Below, in pieces: positions 9,026 to 17,522 of a DNA stretch of 56,223 bases; within the stretch, counting starts at the first letter, position 1; every line of letters begins with the position of its first letter. The notes below the pieces were generated by a model, which was given only the letters and a program-made list of their open reading frames with translations, made no database searches and was not told the origin of the DNA. The stretch lies in the NCBI RefSeq assembly GCF_004022425.1, contig NZ_RBZY01000020.1, positions 1-56,223 of the forward strand, in the 5' to 3' direction. A program made the translations under genes and the position numbers. Source of the stretch: Microbacterium enclense (GTDB lineage Bacteria; Actinomycetota; Actinomycetes; Actinomycetales; Microbacteriaceae).

Positions 9026-9886
9026 TCAGGGAAAGACGGGGGCCGACCCGCGGCCGGCGGCGAGGATCCGCGCGACCATCTCGTCGTCGGTCGTGTTCTC
9101 GCCCGGCACGTTGGGTTTGCCGAGCCCGTGGTAGTCGCTCGAACCGGTGACGATGAGACCGCGCTCGTCGGCCAGCCGCGCGAGGGTGGCCGTGGCATCC
9201 GGGAGATTCTCCCGATGGCGCAGCTCGAAACCGGCGAGACCCGCGGCGAGCATGCCCGCGAGGACCGACCGGGGAAGCAGCGCGCGACCGGCCGGATGAG
9301 CGATGATCGGCACTCCCCCGGCGCCGACGACCACCTCGACCGCGGTGACGGGGTCGGGAGCGTACAGCGCCACGTAGTACTCGTTGCCCGGGTGCAGGAT
9401 GTCGGCGAACGCCTCGGTGCGGTCGGCGACGATCCCCCGCGCGACCAGAGCGTCGGCGATGTGCGGACGCCCGACGGTGGCGCCGTCGGTGGTCTGCGCC
9501 AGGATGTCGTCCCAGTCGATGTCGAAGTCGCGGGAGATGCGCTCGGCCATGATCTGCGCGCGGTCCAGGCGCGACGATCGGATGCGATCGGTCATCGCGC
9601 GCAACCCGTCGTCGTCCGGGTCGACGAGGTAGGCCAAGAGGTGGACGCTGCGCCATTCCTGGCGCGCCGACAGCTCCATCCCGGGCACGAAGGTCATGCC
9701 GAGCGACGACGCGGCCTCGGCCGCCTCCGCCCAGCCCGACGTGGTGTCGTGGTCGGTGAGCGCGACGGTGCGCAGGCCATGCCGATGCGCCGCCGCCATC
9801 ACGAGCGCGGGCGACTCGGTGCCGTCGGAGTGCGTCGAGTGGAGGTGAAGGTCACTCGGTCCTTCGAATCCCTGGTCTCGCTCCAC
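9026..9886 (-). CDS. PHP-domain metal-dependent phosphoesterase
   Basis: A 286-aa protein with the PHP metal-binding signatures in order: DLHLHSTHSDGT near the N-terminus, LTDHDT, a histidine pair around HLLAYLVD, IIAHPAG and the C-terminal SSDYHG. This is the YciV/TrpH-like subgroup, which includes nucleoside 3',5'-bisphosphate phosphatases and RNA 5'-end exonuclease RNase AM; the exact substrate here is not predictable. The GTG at 9886 is chosen because a TACGCT -10 ends 6 bases before it. The reading frame continues upstream but that part does not resemble the family. Confidence 0.85.
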   Translation of the reverse strand: MERDQGFEGPSDLHLHSTHSDGTESPALVMAAAHRHGLRTVALTDHDTTSGWAEAAEAASSLGMTFVPGMELSARQEWRSVHLLAYLVDPDDDGLRAMTDRIRSSRLDRAQIMAERISRDFDIDWDDILAQTTDGATVGRPHIADALVARGIVADRTEAFADILHPGNEYYVALYAPDPVTAVEVVVGAGGVPIIAHPAGRALLPRSVLAGMLAAGLAGFELRHRENLPDATATLARLADERGLIVTGSSDYHGLGKPNVPGENTTDDEMVARILAAGRGSAPVFP

Positions 9887-9892
9887 CTGTCG

Positions 9893-9898
9893 AGCGTA
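9893..9898 (-). promoter_or_regulatory. Predicted -10 (TACGCT) of leaderless PHP gene
   Basis: TACGCT ends 6 bases upstream of the GTG at 9886, and no Shine-Dalgarno sequence is present. Confidence 0.5.
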
Positions 9899-9976
9899 CC
9901 GCCCGCCCACGGCCGGTCGCGGCGGACGTGGAGCCGTCGGAGGGGCGGCATCGGTGGATCTCCCAGGCGCCTCGCC

Positions 9977-9982
9977 TAGGGT
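9977..9982 (+). promoter_or_regulatory. Predicted -10 (TAGGGT) of leaderless EEP-family gene
   Basis: TAGGGT ends 7 bases before the GTG at 9990, favouring that start over an upstream ATG at 9954. Confidence 0.45.
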
Positions 9983-9989
9983 CGGGGGC

Positions 9990-11021
9990 GTGCGTCGGCT
10001 GTTCGGAATCGTGTTCGCGCTCGCGTGTGCCGCGGCGGCCGTGGCGCTGACGTGGCCCACCGTGTTCGGTATCGAACGCTCCTTCCCCCTCGCGCAGGTG
10101 ATCGCGTTCCGGCTGCCGTTGGCCGCCGGATTCGTCGCCGCGGCGGCCCTGGCGTTGCTCATCGCCCTCATCCGACCGGTGCGCGCGCTCGCCCTCGTCA
10201 CGGCGCTGATCCTCCTCGCGGCCGCCGGAGTCAACGGGGCCATGGTGCTGCAGCGCGGAACCGGAACCGACGCGCTCCCGGAGAAGACCGACACGAGCCT
10301 GCGCGTGATGACGTGGAACACCGCGGGCTCGGCCACCTCTGCCGAATCGATCGCGCAGTTCGCCGTGGGCATGAAGGCCGACGTCGTCACGCTTCCCGAA
10401 ACGACCATCGACACGGGCACGCGCGTCGCCGAGCTGATGCGCGACCTCGGGCAGCCCATGTGGGCGCACCACGCCGAGTACGGCGAGTACGGCACCACCG
10501 GATGGGATGCCACGTCCACCACCGTCCTGATCCGACCCGAGCTCGGCGACTACAGCGTGATCGAGTCCTCGCTCGACGGCTCCAGCAACACGTCGACGGT
10601 TCCGAGCGCGGTCGCCATGCCGGTCTCGGGGAACGGTCCGATCATCGTGGCCGCCCACGCGGTGGCCCCGCGCCGTGACTACATGACCGAATGGCGGTCC
10701 GACCTGCAGTGGCTCGCCGATCAGTGCGCCACGGACAACGTCATCCTCGCCGGAGACTTCAACGCCACGCTCGATCACATGACCGGGCTGGGCGTCGACG
10801 GCGGCACCCTCGGACGGTGCCGGGATGCCACGTCCGCGAGCGGCAACGGCGGGATCGGGACCTGGCCCACCGATGTCCCCGCGCTCCTGGGCGCGCCGAT
10901 CGACCATGTCATGGTCACTCCGGACTGGACGGTGACGGGCTCGGTCGTCATGCGCACGCTCGACGGGTCGGGCAGCGACCACCGCCCCATCGTCGTTCAG
11001 CTGGAGCGCACCGCCGGCTGA
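9990..11021 (+). CDS. Membrane-anchored endonuclease/exonuclease/phosphatase family protein
   Basis: A 343-aa protein. The N-terminal 100 residues contain three hydrophobic segments (RLFGIVFALACAAAAVAL, VIAFRLPLAAGFVAAAALALL, ALALVTALILLAAAGV). A DNase I-like EEP fold follows, with MTWNTAGS, a VVTLPET metal-binding Glu, the LAGDFNATLDH motif and the terminal GSDHRPI catalytic His. The catalytic domain is predicted to face outside the cell. The family includes nucleases and phosphodiesterases, and the substrate is unknown. The gene lies 37 bases upstream of the aminopeptidase gene on the same strand, which has its own predicted promoter. Confidence 0.85.
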   Translation: MRRLFGIVFALACAAAAVALTWPTVFGIERSFPLAQVIAFRLPLAAGFVAAAALALLIALIRPVRALALVTALILLAAAGVNGAMVLQRGTGTDALPEKTDTSLRVMTWNTAGSATSAESIAQFAVGMKADVVTLPETTIDTGTRVAELMRDLGQPMWAHHAEYGEYGTTGWDATSTTVLIRPELGDYSVIESSLDGSSNTSTVPSAVAMPVSGNGPIIVAAHAVAPRRDYMTEWRSDLQWLADQCATDNVILAGDFNATLDHMTGLGVDGGTLGRCRDATSASGNGGIGTWPTDVPALLGAPIDHVMVTPDWTVTGSVVMRTLDGSGSDHRPIVVQLERTAG

Positions 11022-11046
11022 CGGTGCGTCCGACGCCCGGCGGTGC

Positions 11047-11052
11047 GAGACT
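11047..11052 (+). promoter_or_regulatory. Predicted -10 (GAGACT) of leaderless aminopeptidase gene
   Basis: GAGACT keeps the A2 and T6 of TANNNT and ends 6 bases before the ATG at 11059. It is weaker than the others because T1 is missing. Confidence 0.35.
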
Positions 11053-11058
11053 GGACGA

Positions 11059-12477
11059 ATGGACTCCCCCGCCGACCGCGACACGATCGCCCCCGCCGAG
11101 CAGAAGCCCGCCGAGACCACCACGAACCGCAGGGCACCGTTCCCGCGCGGCTTCCTCGAGACGATCTCGAGCGGGTGGGCCGAGCGCCCCGAGACCATCC
11201 CGACCCCGCGCGAACAGTCCGCGTGGGCGGCCCGGCGCCGTGAGCGCGTATCGGCCGCATTCCCGGGCGACCGCGTCATCGTTCCGGCCGGATCCCTCAA
11301 GCAGCGCAGCAACGACACCGACTACCCCTTCCGCGCCCACTCGGCGTTCGCGCACCTCACCGGGTGGGCGGCCGACGCCGAGCCCGACTCGGTGCTCGTC
11401 CTCGAGCCGCGCGACGGCGGTCACGACGCGGTCTTGTACTTCCGCGAGCGCGCGGACCGGACCACGCCGGAGTTCTACGCGGATGCCACGGTCGGGGAGT
11501 TCTGGATCGGACCGCGGCCCGCCCTCGCGGGCGTCGCCGCCGACCTCGGACTCGCCACCGCCCACGTCGACGACTTCGTGCCCGGCGATGACGACCGCGT
11601 CGCGGGCGTCGACGACGATCTCACCCGGTTCGTGTCGGAACTCCGGCTGGTGAAGGACGAGTTCGAGCTCGCCCAGATGGCGTTGGCCGTCGAGGTCACG
11701 GCATCCGGATTCGACGACATCATCTCCGAACTCCCCCGCATCGTCGAGCACCCGCGCGGCGAGCGGGTCGTCGAGGGCGTCTTCCACCGCCGCGCACGCG
11801 CCGACGGCAACGCGGTCGGCTACGACACGATCGCCGCCTCCGGCCCCCACGCCTGCTATCTGCACTGGACGCGCAACGACGGCGCCGTCGTGCCGGGCGA
11901 CCTCATCCTCATCGATGCCGGCGTCGAGGTCGACAGCCTCTACACCGCCGACATCACCCGGACGCTGCCCGTCTCGGGCCGCTTCACCGAGGTGCAGCGC
12001 CGCGTGTACGAGGCGGTGCGCGAGGCCGCCGACACCGCGTTCGAGGCGGCTCGTCCCGGCGTCCCGTTCCGCCGCGTGCACGAGGCCGCGATGGAGGTCA
12101 TCGCCGCCCGCGTCGCCGAGTGGGGTCTGCTCCCCGTATCGGCGGAAGAGGCCCTGGATGCCGATCGCGGCGGCCAGCACCGTCGGTACATGGTGCACGG
12201 CACGAGTCACCACCTCGGCATCGACGTGCACGACTGCGCCCAGGCGCGGCGCGAGATGTACTACGACGGGCTGCTGGAGCCGGGCATGGTGTTCACGATC
12301 GAGCCGGGGCTGTACTTCCAGATCGACGACCTCACGGTCCCCGAGGAGTACCGCGGTATCGGCGTGCGCATCGAGGACGACATCGTGATGACCTCCGACG
12401 GACCGGTGAACCTGTCTGCCGGCATCCCGCGCACGGCCGACGAGGTCGAGGACTGGATCGCGCGGCTCTCGTCGTGA
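11059..12477 (+). CDS. pepP: Xaa-Pro aminopeptidase (M24B, aminopeptidase P family)
   Basis: A 472-aa cytoplasmic metallopeptidase that removes the N-terminal residue from peptides with Pro in position 2. An AMP_N domain (roughly residues 50-190, with QRSNDTDYPFRAHSAFAHLTGW) precedes the pita-bread catalytic domain. The metal ligands are recognisable: Asp in LIDAGVEVDSLYTADITRT, His in HGTSHHLG, Glu in FTIEPGLYF and Glu in GVRIEDD. The length is usual for actinobacterial PepP. The stop codon overlaps the gamma-glutamyltransferase start by 4 bp, so the two peptide- and amino-acid-recycling enzymes are translationally coupled. Confidence 0.93.
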   Translation: MDSPADRDTIAPAEQKPAETTTNRRAPFPRGFLETISSGWAERPETIPTPREQSAWAARRRERVSAAFPGDRVIVPAGSLKQRSNDTDYPFRAHSAFAHLTGWAADAEPDSVLVLEPRDGGHDAVLYFRERADRTTPEFYADATVGEFWIGPRPALAGVAADLGLATAHVDDFVPGDDDRVAGVDDDLTRFVSELRLVKDEFELAQMALAVEVTASGFDDIISELPRIVEHPRGERVVEGVFHRRARADGNAVGYDTIAASGPHACYLHWTRNDGAVVPGDLILIDAGVEVDSLYTADITRTLPVSGRFTEVQRRVYEAVREAADTAFEAARPGVPFRRVHEAAMEVIAARVAEWGLLPVSAEEALDADRGGQHRRYMVHGTSHHLGIDVHDCAQARREMYYDGLLEPGMVFTIEPGLYFQIDDLTVPEEYRGIGVRIEDDIVMTSDGPVNLSAGIPRTADEVEDWIARLSS

Positions 12478-14255
12478 GCTTCACTCCTCCCGCGTCGTTC
12501 GCGACGCGGCCGACGCTGCGCGGAACGTTCGGCATGTCGGCATCCACTCACTGGACGGCGACGGCCACCGCGCAATCGGTGCTCGAGCGGGGCGGGAACG
12601 CGTTCGACGCCGCCGTCGCCGCGGCGTTCGTCCTGCACGTCGTGGAACCGCACCTCAATGGGCCCGGCGGCGACCTCGTCGCGCTCATCCGGCCCGCGGG
12701 CGCTCCCGAACCGCTCGTGCTCATGGGCCAGGGTCCGGCACCGGCCGGAGCCTCGATCCCGGCGTTCCGCGAGGAGGGCCTCGACCTCGTCCCCGGCGCG
12801 GGCGGTCTGGCGGCGTCGGTGCCCGGCGCCGTCGACGCGTGGCTGCTGCTGCTGCGCGATCACGGGACGTGGGAGCTGACCGACGTCCTCGCGTATGCGA
12901 TCGGCTACGCGCGCGACGGGCACCCGCTCGTCGCCGGTGCCGCGCTCACCATCGACCGGGTCGCCGCCCTCTTCCGCGGCCACTGGACCACCTCTGCCGA
13001 CCTCTGGATGCCGACCGGCTCACCGCCCACGCCGAACACCGTCGTGCGCAATCCGGCGTACGCCGCTGTGCTGGACAGTCTGATCGCCGTCGGCTCGCAC
13101 ACGAAGGACCGTCGGGAACGCATCGACGCCGCCCGACGGGAGTGGATGACGTCGGTGCTCCCGCGCGCCGCGGCGTTCCTTCGCACGCCGCATCGTCACT
13201 CGGACGGTCGTGACCACGCCGGTGTCCTCACGACCGCGGATCTCGCCGGGTGGAGTGCGTCCGTCGAACCCGCGGTGTCGACGTCGTTCCGCGGGTGGCG
13301 CGTCTTCAAGGCCGGTGTCTGGACGCAAGGACCCGCTTTGCTGCAGGTCTTGCGCTTCCTCGACCCCCTCGACGACGGCGCGCTCGACCCCTCGACCCCC
13401 GAAGGAGCGCACGCGCTGCTCGAAGCGCAGAAGCTCGCCTACGCCGATCGCGACGCCTGGTTCGGAGACACCGACGCCGCGGTCGACGTCGACGCGCTGC
13501 TCGCCGACGACTACATCGACGGGCGGCGCGCCCTCATCGACGACACGGCGAGCGCCGAGCTCCGCCCCGGTGCGCCGGAGGGACGCGCTCCGGCCCTTCC
13601 GCCGTTGCGGACGGATGCCGGGGTCATGAGCGCCGGCACGGGCGAACCCACCGTCGATCGGCGTGGCCAGACCCGCGGTGACACGTGCCACATCGACATC
13701 GTGGATCGGTGGGGGAACGTGGTCTCGGCCACCCCGTCCGGTGGCTGGTTGCAGTCCTCCCCCGCGGTTCCCGACCTGGGGTTCTGTCTCGGTACTCGGC
13801 TGCAGGCGACGTGGCTCCTCCCGGGGCACCCCGCCGCCCTCACGCCGGGCCGCCGCCCGCGCACGACCCTCACCCCCACCCTGCTCACTCGCGGGGAGGA
13901 GGTCATCGCGATCGGCTCTCCCGGCGGCGATCAGCAGGATCAGTGGCAGCTGCCCGTGTTGCTGCGGATGATCGTCGGCGGATACGAGCCGCAACAGGCG
14001 ATCGACGCACCCACGCTGCACACGGCGGCGCTGCTGGACTCGTTCTGGCCCCGCACGTGGTCGCCCGCGGGAGCGGTGGTCGAGGATCGTCTCGGCGACG
14101 CGCTCGTCGACGAGCTCGAGCGCCGCGGGCACCGCGTGCGGCGCGCCGGCGACTGGGCCCTCGGCCGCGTGAGCGCCGTCGGGCGTGACGCGTCGGGGCT
14201 GTTGTGGGCGGCCGCCAACCCGCGCGGCATGCAGGGGTACGCCGCCGGTCGCTGA
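12474..14255 (+). CDS. ggt: Gamma-glutamyltransferase family protein
   Basis: A 593-aa Ntn-hydrolase (VSFTPPASFATRPTLRGTFG). The N-terminal region with GGNAFDAAVAAAFVLHVVEPHLNGPGG-type sequence is typical of GGT. The autocleavage site, where Thr becomes the catalytic N-terminal nucleophile, is at RGDTCHIDIVD; the usual second Thr is Cys here. The C-terminal subunit has SPGGDQQDQWQLPVLLRM. No signal peptide is visible, so it may act in the cytoplasm, unlike periplasmic E. coli Ggt. The substrate may be glutathione, mycothiol-related or another gamma-glutamyl or acyl compound. The GTG start overlaps the pepP stop. Confidence 0.88.
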   Translation: MSFTPPASFATRPTLRGTFGMSASTHWTATATAQSVLERGGNAFDAAVAAAFVLHVVEPHLNGPGGDLVALIRPAGAPEPLVLMGQGPAPAGASIPAFREEGLDLVPGAGGLAASVPGAVDAWLLLLRDHGTWELTDVLAYAIGYARDGHPLVAGAALTIDRVAALFRGHWTTSADLWMPTGSPPTPNTVVRNPAYAAVLDSLIAVGSHTKDRRERIDAARREWMTSVLPRAAAFLRTPHRHSDGRDHAGVLTTADLAGWSASVEPAVSTSFRGWRVFKAGVWTQGPALLQVLRFLDPLDDGALDPSTPEGAHALLEAQKLAYADRDAWFGDTDAAVDVDALLADDYIDGRRALIDDTASAELRPGAPEGRAPALPPLRTDAGVMSAGTGEPTVDRRGQTRGDTCHIDIVDRWGNVVSATPSGGWLQSSPAVPDLGFCLGTRLQATWLLPGHPAALTPGRRPRTTLTPTLLTRGEEVIAIGSPGGDQQDQWQLPVLLRMIVGGYEPQQAIDAPTLHTAALLDSFWPRTWSPAGAVVEDRLGDALVDELERRGHRVRRAGDWALGRVSAVGRDASGLLWAAANPRGMQGYAAGR

Positions 14256-14299
14256 CGCCGGTTGTCCACAGGGTGAAAACGCGCCCGGCGCGGGATGCC

Positions 14300-14305
14300 T
14301 ACGAT
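14300..14305 (+). promoter_or_regulatory. Predicted -10 (TACGAT) of the three-gene ESX-like/hydrolase/lipoprotein unit
   Basis: TACGAT ends 7 bases before the ATG at 14313, giving this unit its own leaderless promoter separate from ggt. Confidence 0.5.
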
Positions 14306-14312
14306 CCCGCGC

Positions 14313-14663
14313 ATGTCGTACTCCGTGGATCCCCCGCACCTGCTCGGCATCTCCGAGCGCGTCTCCCGTTCCCTTGATGAGCTGCACGAGATCGCGTTGT
14401 CCCTGCGACGGTGCATGGATGCCACGGCTCGTGCCCTCACGCGGGCGATGCCGGCGCATGCCGCGTTCGTGGAGGTCGCCGGGCCGCGCGTGGATCTCGC
14501 CGAACGGATCGTCGCGCGCGGCCGCGCCGCCGTGTCCGCACTGCAGTCCGCGGTCGTCGCCTACCTGACGGCGGACGAGGAGATGGCCGCGACGGTTGCC
14601 GACGCGGGCGCCGTGATCGGCAACCCGTTCGACCCGATCCTGTTCGGAAAGCGCCGGGTATGA
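14313..14663 (+). CDS. Small helical protein, ESX/WXG100-like (EspC-type)
   Basis: A 116-aa protein starting MSYSVDPPHLLGISERVSRS. It is predicted to be almost entirely helical, with a central break (AFVEVAGPRVDLAERI), the size and hairpin shape of type VII secretion targets of the EspC/DUF2580 kind. No WxG is present. It overlaps the next gene by ATGA, and that gene also begins with a helical domain, so the two may pair as secretion partners. No ESX ATPase or membrane component lies in the window. The family assignment is by shape and context, not by a diagnostic motif. Confidence 0.55.
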   Translation: MSYSVDPPHLLGISERVSRSLDELHEIALSLRRCMDATARALTRAMPAHAAFVEVAGPRVDLAERIVARGRAAVSALQSAVVAYLTADEEMAATVADAGAVIGNPFDPILFGKRRV

Positions 14664-16375
14664 GCGCCGCGCTGCACGTACCCGACCCGCCCGCCACTCC
14701 GGAGAGCCTCCGAGAGGTCGGCCGAGCCCTGCGGCAGCACGCCGACCGCTTCGAGCTGCTCCTTCACGACGCGCTGTCCGGCTGGAACCTGATGCCCGAT
14801 GCCTACCGCGCACCGGAAGCCGATGCCCTGCACGACTCGCTCGCACGCACACGGCCCGCCGGACGCGAGATCGCCGGGGGCCTGGAGGCGACGTGCCGTG
14901 CTCTCGAGCGGTACGCCGACGATCTCGACGATCTGGCCCGCAGCCGCGCCGCGCTCCTGGACGCGCAGGCGTCCGGGGCGCCGGCACCCGTCTGGGAGAA
15001 CGGGCGGGGCGACGTGCTGAACGACCACGCTCGGCGGGAGTGGGAGCGCGCTTTCGGACGCGACGCCGCCGCGCTCGCGTTGAGCTACGACGAGGCGACC
15101 GATCGTTGCGCTCGTGCGCTCCGCACCCTCCCGGATGTCCCGTGGGCGACGCTCGCCGCCTGGACGGGTCCCGGAATGATGGAAGCGCCAGCCGGACCGA
15201 CCGTCGTCGCGGGCCTCGCGATCCTCGACCGGCTCGCTGCCGCGCCGGAGGCCGCGCGTCTGTTGTCTCGGCATCCCGAGTGGTCCGTGGTCCTCGGTCG
15301 TATGGCACCCGCCGAGATCGCGCGATGGTGGGCGGGTCTCGACGCGAAGGTCGCGGGCGCACTCGTCGCGGCCGTCCCGGCGCTCATCGGCAATCTCGAC
15401 GGGGTGCCGATCGCGGAGCGCGTGGCCGCGAATCGGCGTCGCGCGAGCGAGTACCTGCGCGAGCTACGCGCTCGACGGCAGGGGCTCGAGGCGTTGCGCA
15501 TCCCCCGCTCGCGAGCGAACGCGCTCGAGGTGCTCGACCGACGCGCCGAGCGTGTCCGATGCGACCGCGAGATCGCCTACTTCGAGAACGTGGCGAACGG
15601 GACGACCCAGGTCTACGCGTGGGATCCGAGCCGTGGCTCGCTGATCGAGATGGCGGGCGACCCCTCCTCCGCGACGGCGGCCCTGTTCGTCGTCCCCGGC
15701 ACGAACACGGACGTCGGTGCGTTCATGTCCGAGAAACCCGTCACGAACTTCGCGCAATGGCAGGTGAGGTCGAGCGGTGGCTCGGTAGTGGCCTTCACCG
15801 TCATGACCGGGCCGATGCCGCAGCTCGACGACCTCGTCACGGCCGGGCCGGAGTGGAATCGGTTCGCCGAGCAGCGCGGCGGAGAATACGCCCGCTTCCT
15901 CCGGGGAGTGGATGCCGTCCGCCCCGACCTCTGGACGATGAGCTACGAGCATTCCTACGGCGGTGGAGTCGGCAGCGAGGCCGAAAAGCACGGCGGCACG
16001 GTCGATGCCCGCTTCCTCGCGGCCAGCGTCGGAGCCATCGGGCCCTACGAACCGCACGCCGGAACGACCTATTTCGCGACGCAGGCCGTCGACGACATCA
16101 ACCGCTACTACGCGGGAATCGGTCTCGGCCCACTCGGCTTCACCGTTGCGCCGGAGAGCATCCCGGGTGTGCACATCGTCGACTCGGGCCTGCCCGGACC
16201 CGACATGGCGCTGCTCGGCCAGTACGCCTATACGCAGAACCCGGGCGCGCTCGTCGGTGTGGTGCGCGACAGCGTCGCGCACCACACCGCGCTCATGAGC
16301 GACGACGAGTCCGTCAATGGGAAGGTTCTCAATCAGGTGGCACAAACACTGCGTCTCCGGGGAGCCGAGGAGTGA
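14660..16375 (+). CDS. Fusion of an N-terminal helical (ESX/LXG-like) domain with an alpha/beta-hydrolase-like domain
   Basis: A 571-aa protein. Residues 1 to about 110 are helical with a central Trp (SGWNLM), like ESX substrates. A middle helical region follows, then from about residue 330 a DUF1023-like hydrolase fold: a TAALFVVPGTNTDVGAF oxyanion-loop strand and a nucleophile elbow MSYEHSYGGGVG with Ser at residue 432. The usual GHSYG reads EHSYG. Later acidic and His candidates are GVHIVDSG and VAHHTALM. No signal peptide is seen. The gene is coupled by 4-bp overlaps on both sides. It could be a secreted lipase/esterase-like effector or a cytoplasmic hydrolase; the substrate is unknown. 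Confidence 0.65.
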   Translation: MSAALHVPDPPATPESLREVGRALRQHADRFELLLHDALSGWNLMPDAYRAPEADALHDSLARTRPAGREIAGGLEATCRALERYADDLDDLARSRAALLDAQASGAPAPVWENGRGDVLNDHARREWERAFGRDAAALALSYDEATDRCARALRTLPDVPWATLAAWTGPGMMEAPAGPTVVAGLAILDRLAAAPEAARLLSRHPEWSVVLGRMAPAEIARWWAGLDAKVAGALVAAVPALIGNLDGVPIAERVAANRRRASEYLRELRARRQGLEALRIPRSRANALEVLDRRAERVRCDREIAYFENVANGTTQVYAWDPSRGSLIEMAGDPSSATAALFVVPGTNTDVGAFMSEKPVTNFAQWQVRSSGGSVVAFTVMTGPMPQLDDLVTAGPEWNRFAEQRGGEYARFLRGVDAVRPDLWTMSYEHSYGGGVGSEAEKHGGTVDARFLAASVGAIGPYEPHAGTTYFATQAVDDINRYYAGIGLGPLGFTVAPESIPGVHIVDSGLPGPDMALLGQYAYTQNPGALVGVVRDSVAHHTALMSDDESVNGKVLNQVAQTLRLRGAEE

Positions 16376-16848
16376 TCCGGGAGGTCGCGGCATCCGCTGT
16401 GATCGGGGTCCTCGTTCTGCTCGCCGGGTGCTCCCTCTCCGAGGGACCGACCTATGCCGAGGTGAGGCAGGAAACGCTTGACGCGATGGACGAGGTCGTA
16501 TCGCTCATTCCCTCCCACGGTCGGATAGAACGGACACCCGAGTACACGCCCTTCAGTTGCAGTGACAGCCTTCTCCCGAGTTCCGGTAGAGGCGCCTTCT
16601 TCACCGGTCATTGGAATGTCGCTGTTGCCGACGACTTCGACATCGACGGATTCATCGATCGCATGCCGCAAGTGCTTCCCGAATGGAGCGAAGAAGATCT
16701 TGGCGTCCCGGTCAAGGAGCCCTACATCTACCTGGTGCGGAAGACGCCTCGAATGACGCTCTCGCTGCAGGAGTCCGAGCTCGACGGCGAAAAGGCAATC
16801 GAGCTACTCGCAATGTCGCGCTGCGGCGTAGAAGAGCCGGCGAGCTAG
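16372..16848 (+). CDS. Small lipoprotein, partner of the ESX-like/hydrolase unit
   Basis: A 158-aa protein with a lipobox: hydrophobic segment then LLAGCS, predicted lipidated Cys20. The mature part is acidic and has two further cysteines (FSCSD and SRCGVEE) that could form a disulfide. I do not recognise its family. The GTG start overlaps the hydrolase stop by 4 bp. Base composition looks noticeably less GC-rich than the neighbours, with more A/T in third positions, which may indicate a younger or transferred gene. Its position is that of an immunity or accessory lipoprotein, but this is inference only. Confidence 0.68.
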   Translation: MIREVAASAVIGVLVLLAGCSLSEGPTYAEVRQETLDAMDEVVSLIPSHGRIERTPEYTPFSCSDSLLPSSGRGAFFTGHWNVAVADDFDIDGFIDRMPQVLPEWSEEDLGVPVKEPYIYLVRKTPRMTLSLQESELDGEKAIELLAMSRCGVEEPAS

Positions 16849-17522
16849 TCGTGCACCAGCCCCCGCACGAACTCCCCCACGACGCCCGCGAGCCCGGCTC
16901 CGACCTCGTCGGCCGGCGCCCGCTTCCCCTTCACGGCGAACGAATGATCGCCCCCTTCGACCCAGTGGACGCGCGCATCGCGGCACGTCGCGACGACGGC
17001 GTCGAACTGCTCACGTGGGGCGATGAACGGGTCGTTCTCCCCCTCGACGAACACCTGCGGGACGGTGATCGCGGGCAGGTGCTCGGCCCGAGGCTTGTCC
17101 GGGCGTCCTGGCGGGTGCAGCGGATAGCCGAGGTAGACGAGCGCGCGCGGTGAGAGGACGCCCTCCGCGGTCGCGACCGACGCCATACGTCCGCCGTACG
17201 ACTTCCCCGCGGCGACGAAGGACGCGATGCCCTCCGTTGCGAGCCACGTCTGCACACCCACCCAAGTGGCGACGGCGTGGGCGGCGGGGCCCGGCATCCG
17301 TCGTCCGGCCTCCACGTACGGGAAGACGAAGCGCAGCACCGAGAAGCCGTCGTCCGAGAGCGCCCCCGCCATTCCCTCGAGGAACGGATGCGTCATGCCC
17401 GCGCCGGCACCGTGGGCGAGCACGATCGTCGCCGGTGAGCCGGCGACCCCGGTCCACAGGCCCGACACGTCCGTCGCGCCCGCCGGCAGGGCGACGGGGA
17501 TGCGAACGGCGTGTGCGGTCAC
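16845..17522 (-). CDS. Alpha/beta hydrolase (KANL3/Tex30-like)
   Basis: A 225-aa hydrolase. VLAHGAGAGMTHPF forms the oxyanion-hole region and the nucleophile Ser lies in AAGKSYGGRMAS. Asp in EGENDPFIAP and His in EGGDHSFAV complete a plausible triad. The sequence resembles the KANL3/Tex30 hydrolase family, whose bacterial members have no established substrate. The GTG start overlaps the upstream stress-protein-like gene's stop by 4 bp. At the 3' end it converges with the lipoprotein gene, the two stop codons sharing the palindrome CTAG (16845-16848). Confidence 0.85.
   Translation of the reverse strand: MTAHAVRIPVALPAGATDVSGLWTGVAGSPATIVLAHGAGAGMTHPFLEGMAGALSDDGFSVLRFVFPYVEAGRRMPGPAAHAVATWVGVQTWLATEGIASFVAAGKSYGGRMASVATAEGVLSPRALVYLGYPLHPPGRPDKPRAEHLPAITVPQVFVEGENDPFIAPREQFDAVVATCRDARVHWVEGGDHSFAVKGKRAPADEVGAGLAGVVGEFVRGLVHD

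Noticed and set aside
9887..10522. N-terminal extension of the PHP gene on the minus strand
   Set aside because: The frame is open but lies opposite the EEP gene and looks like a Ser/Arg/Ala-rich shadow; the -10 spacing fixes the start at 9886.
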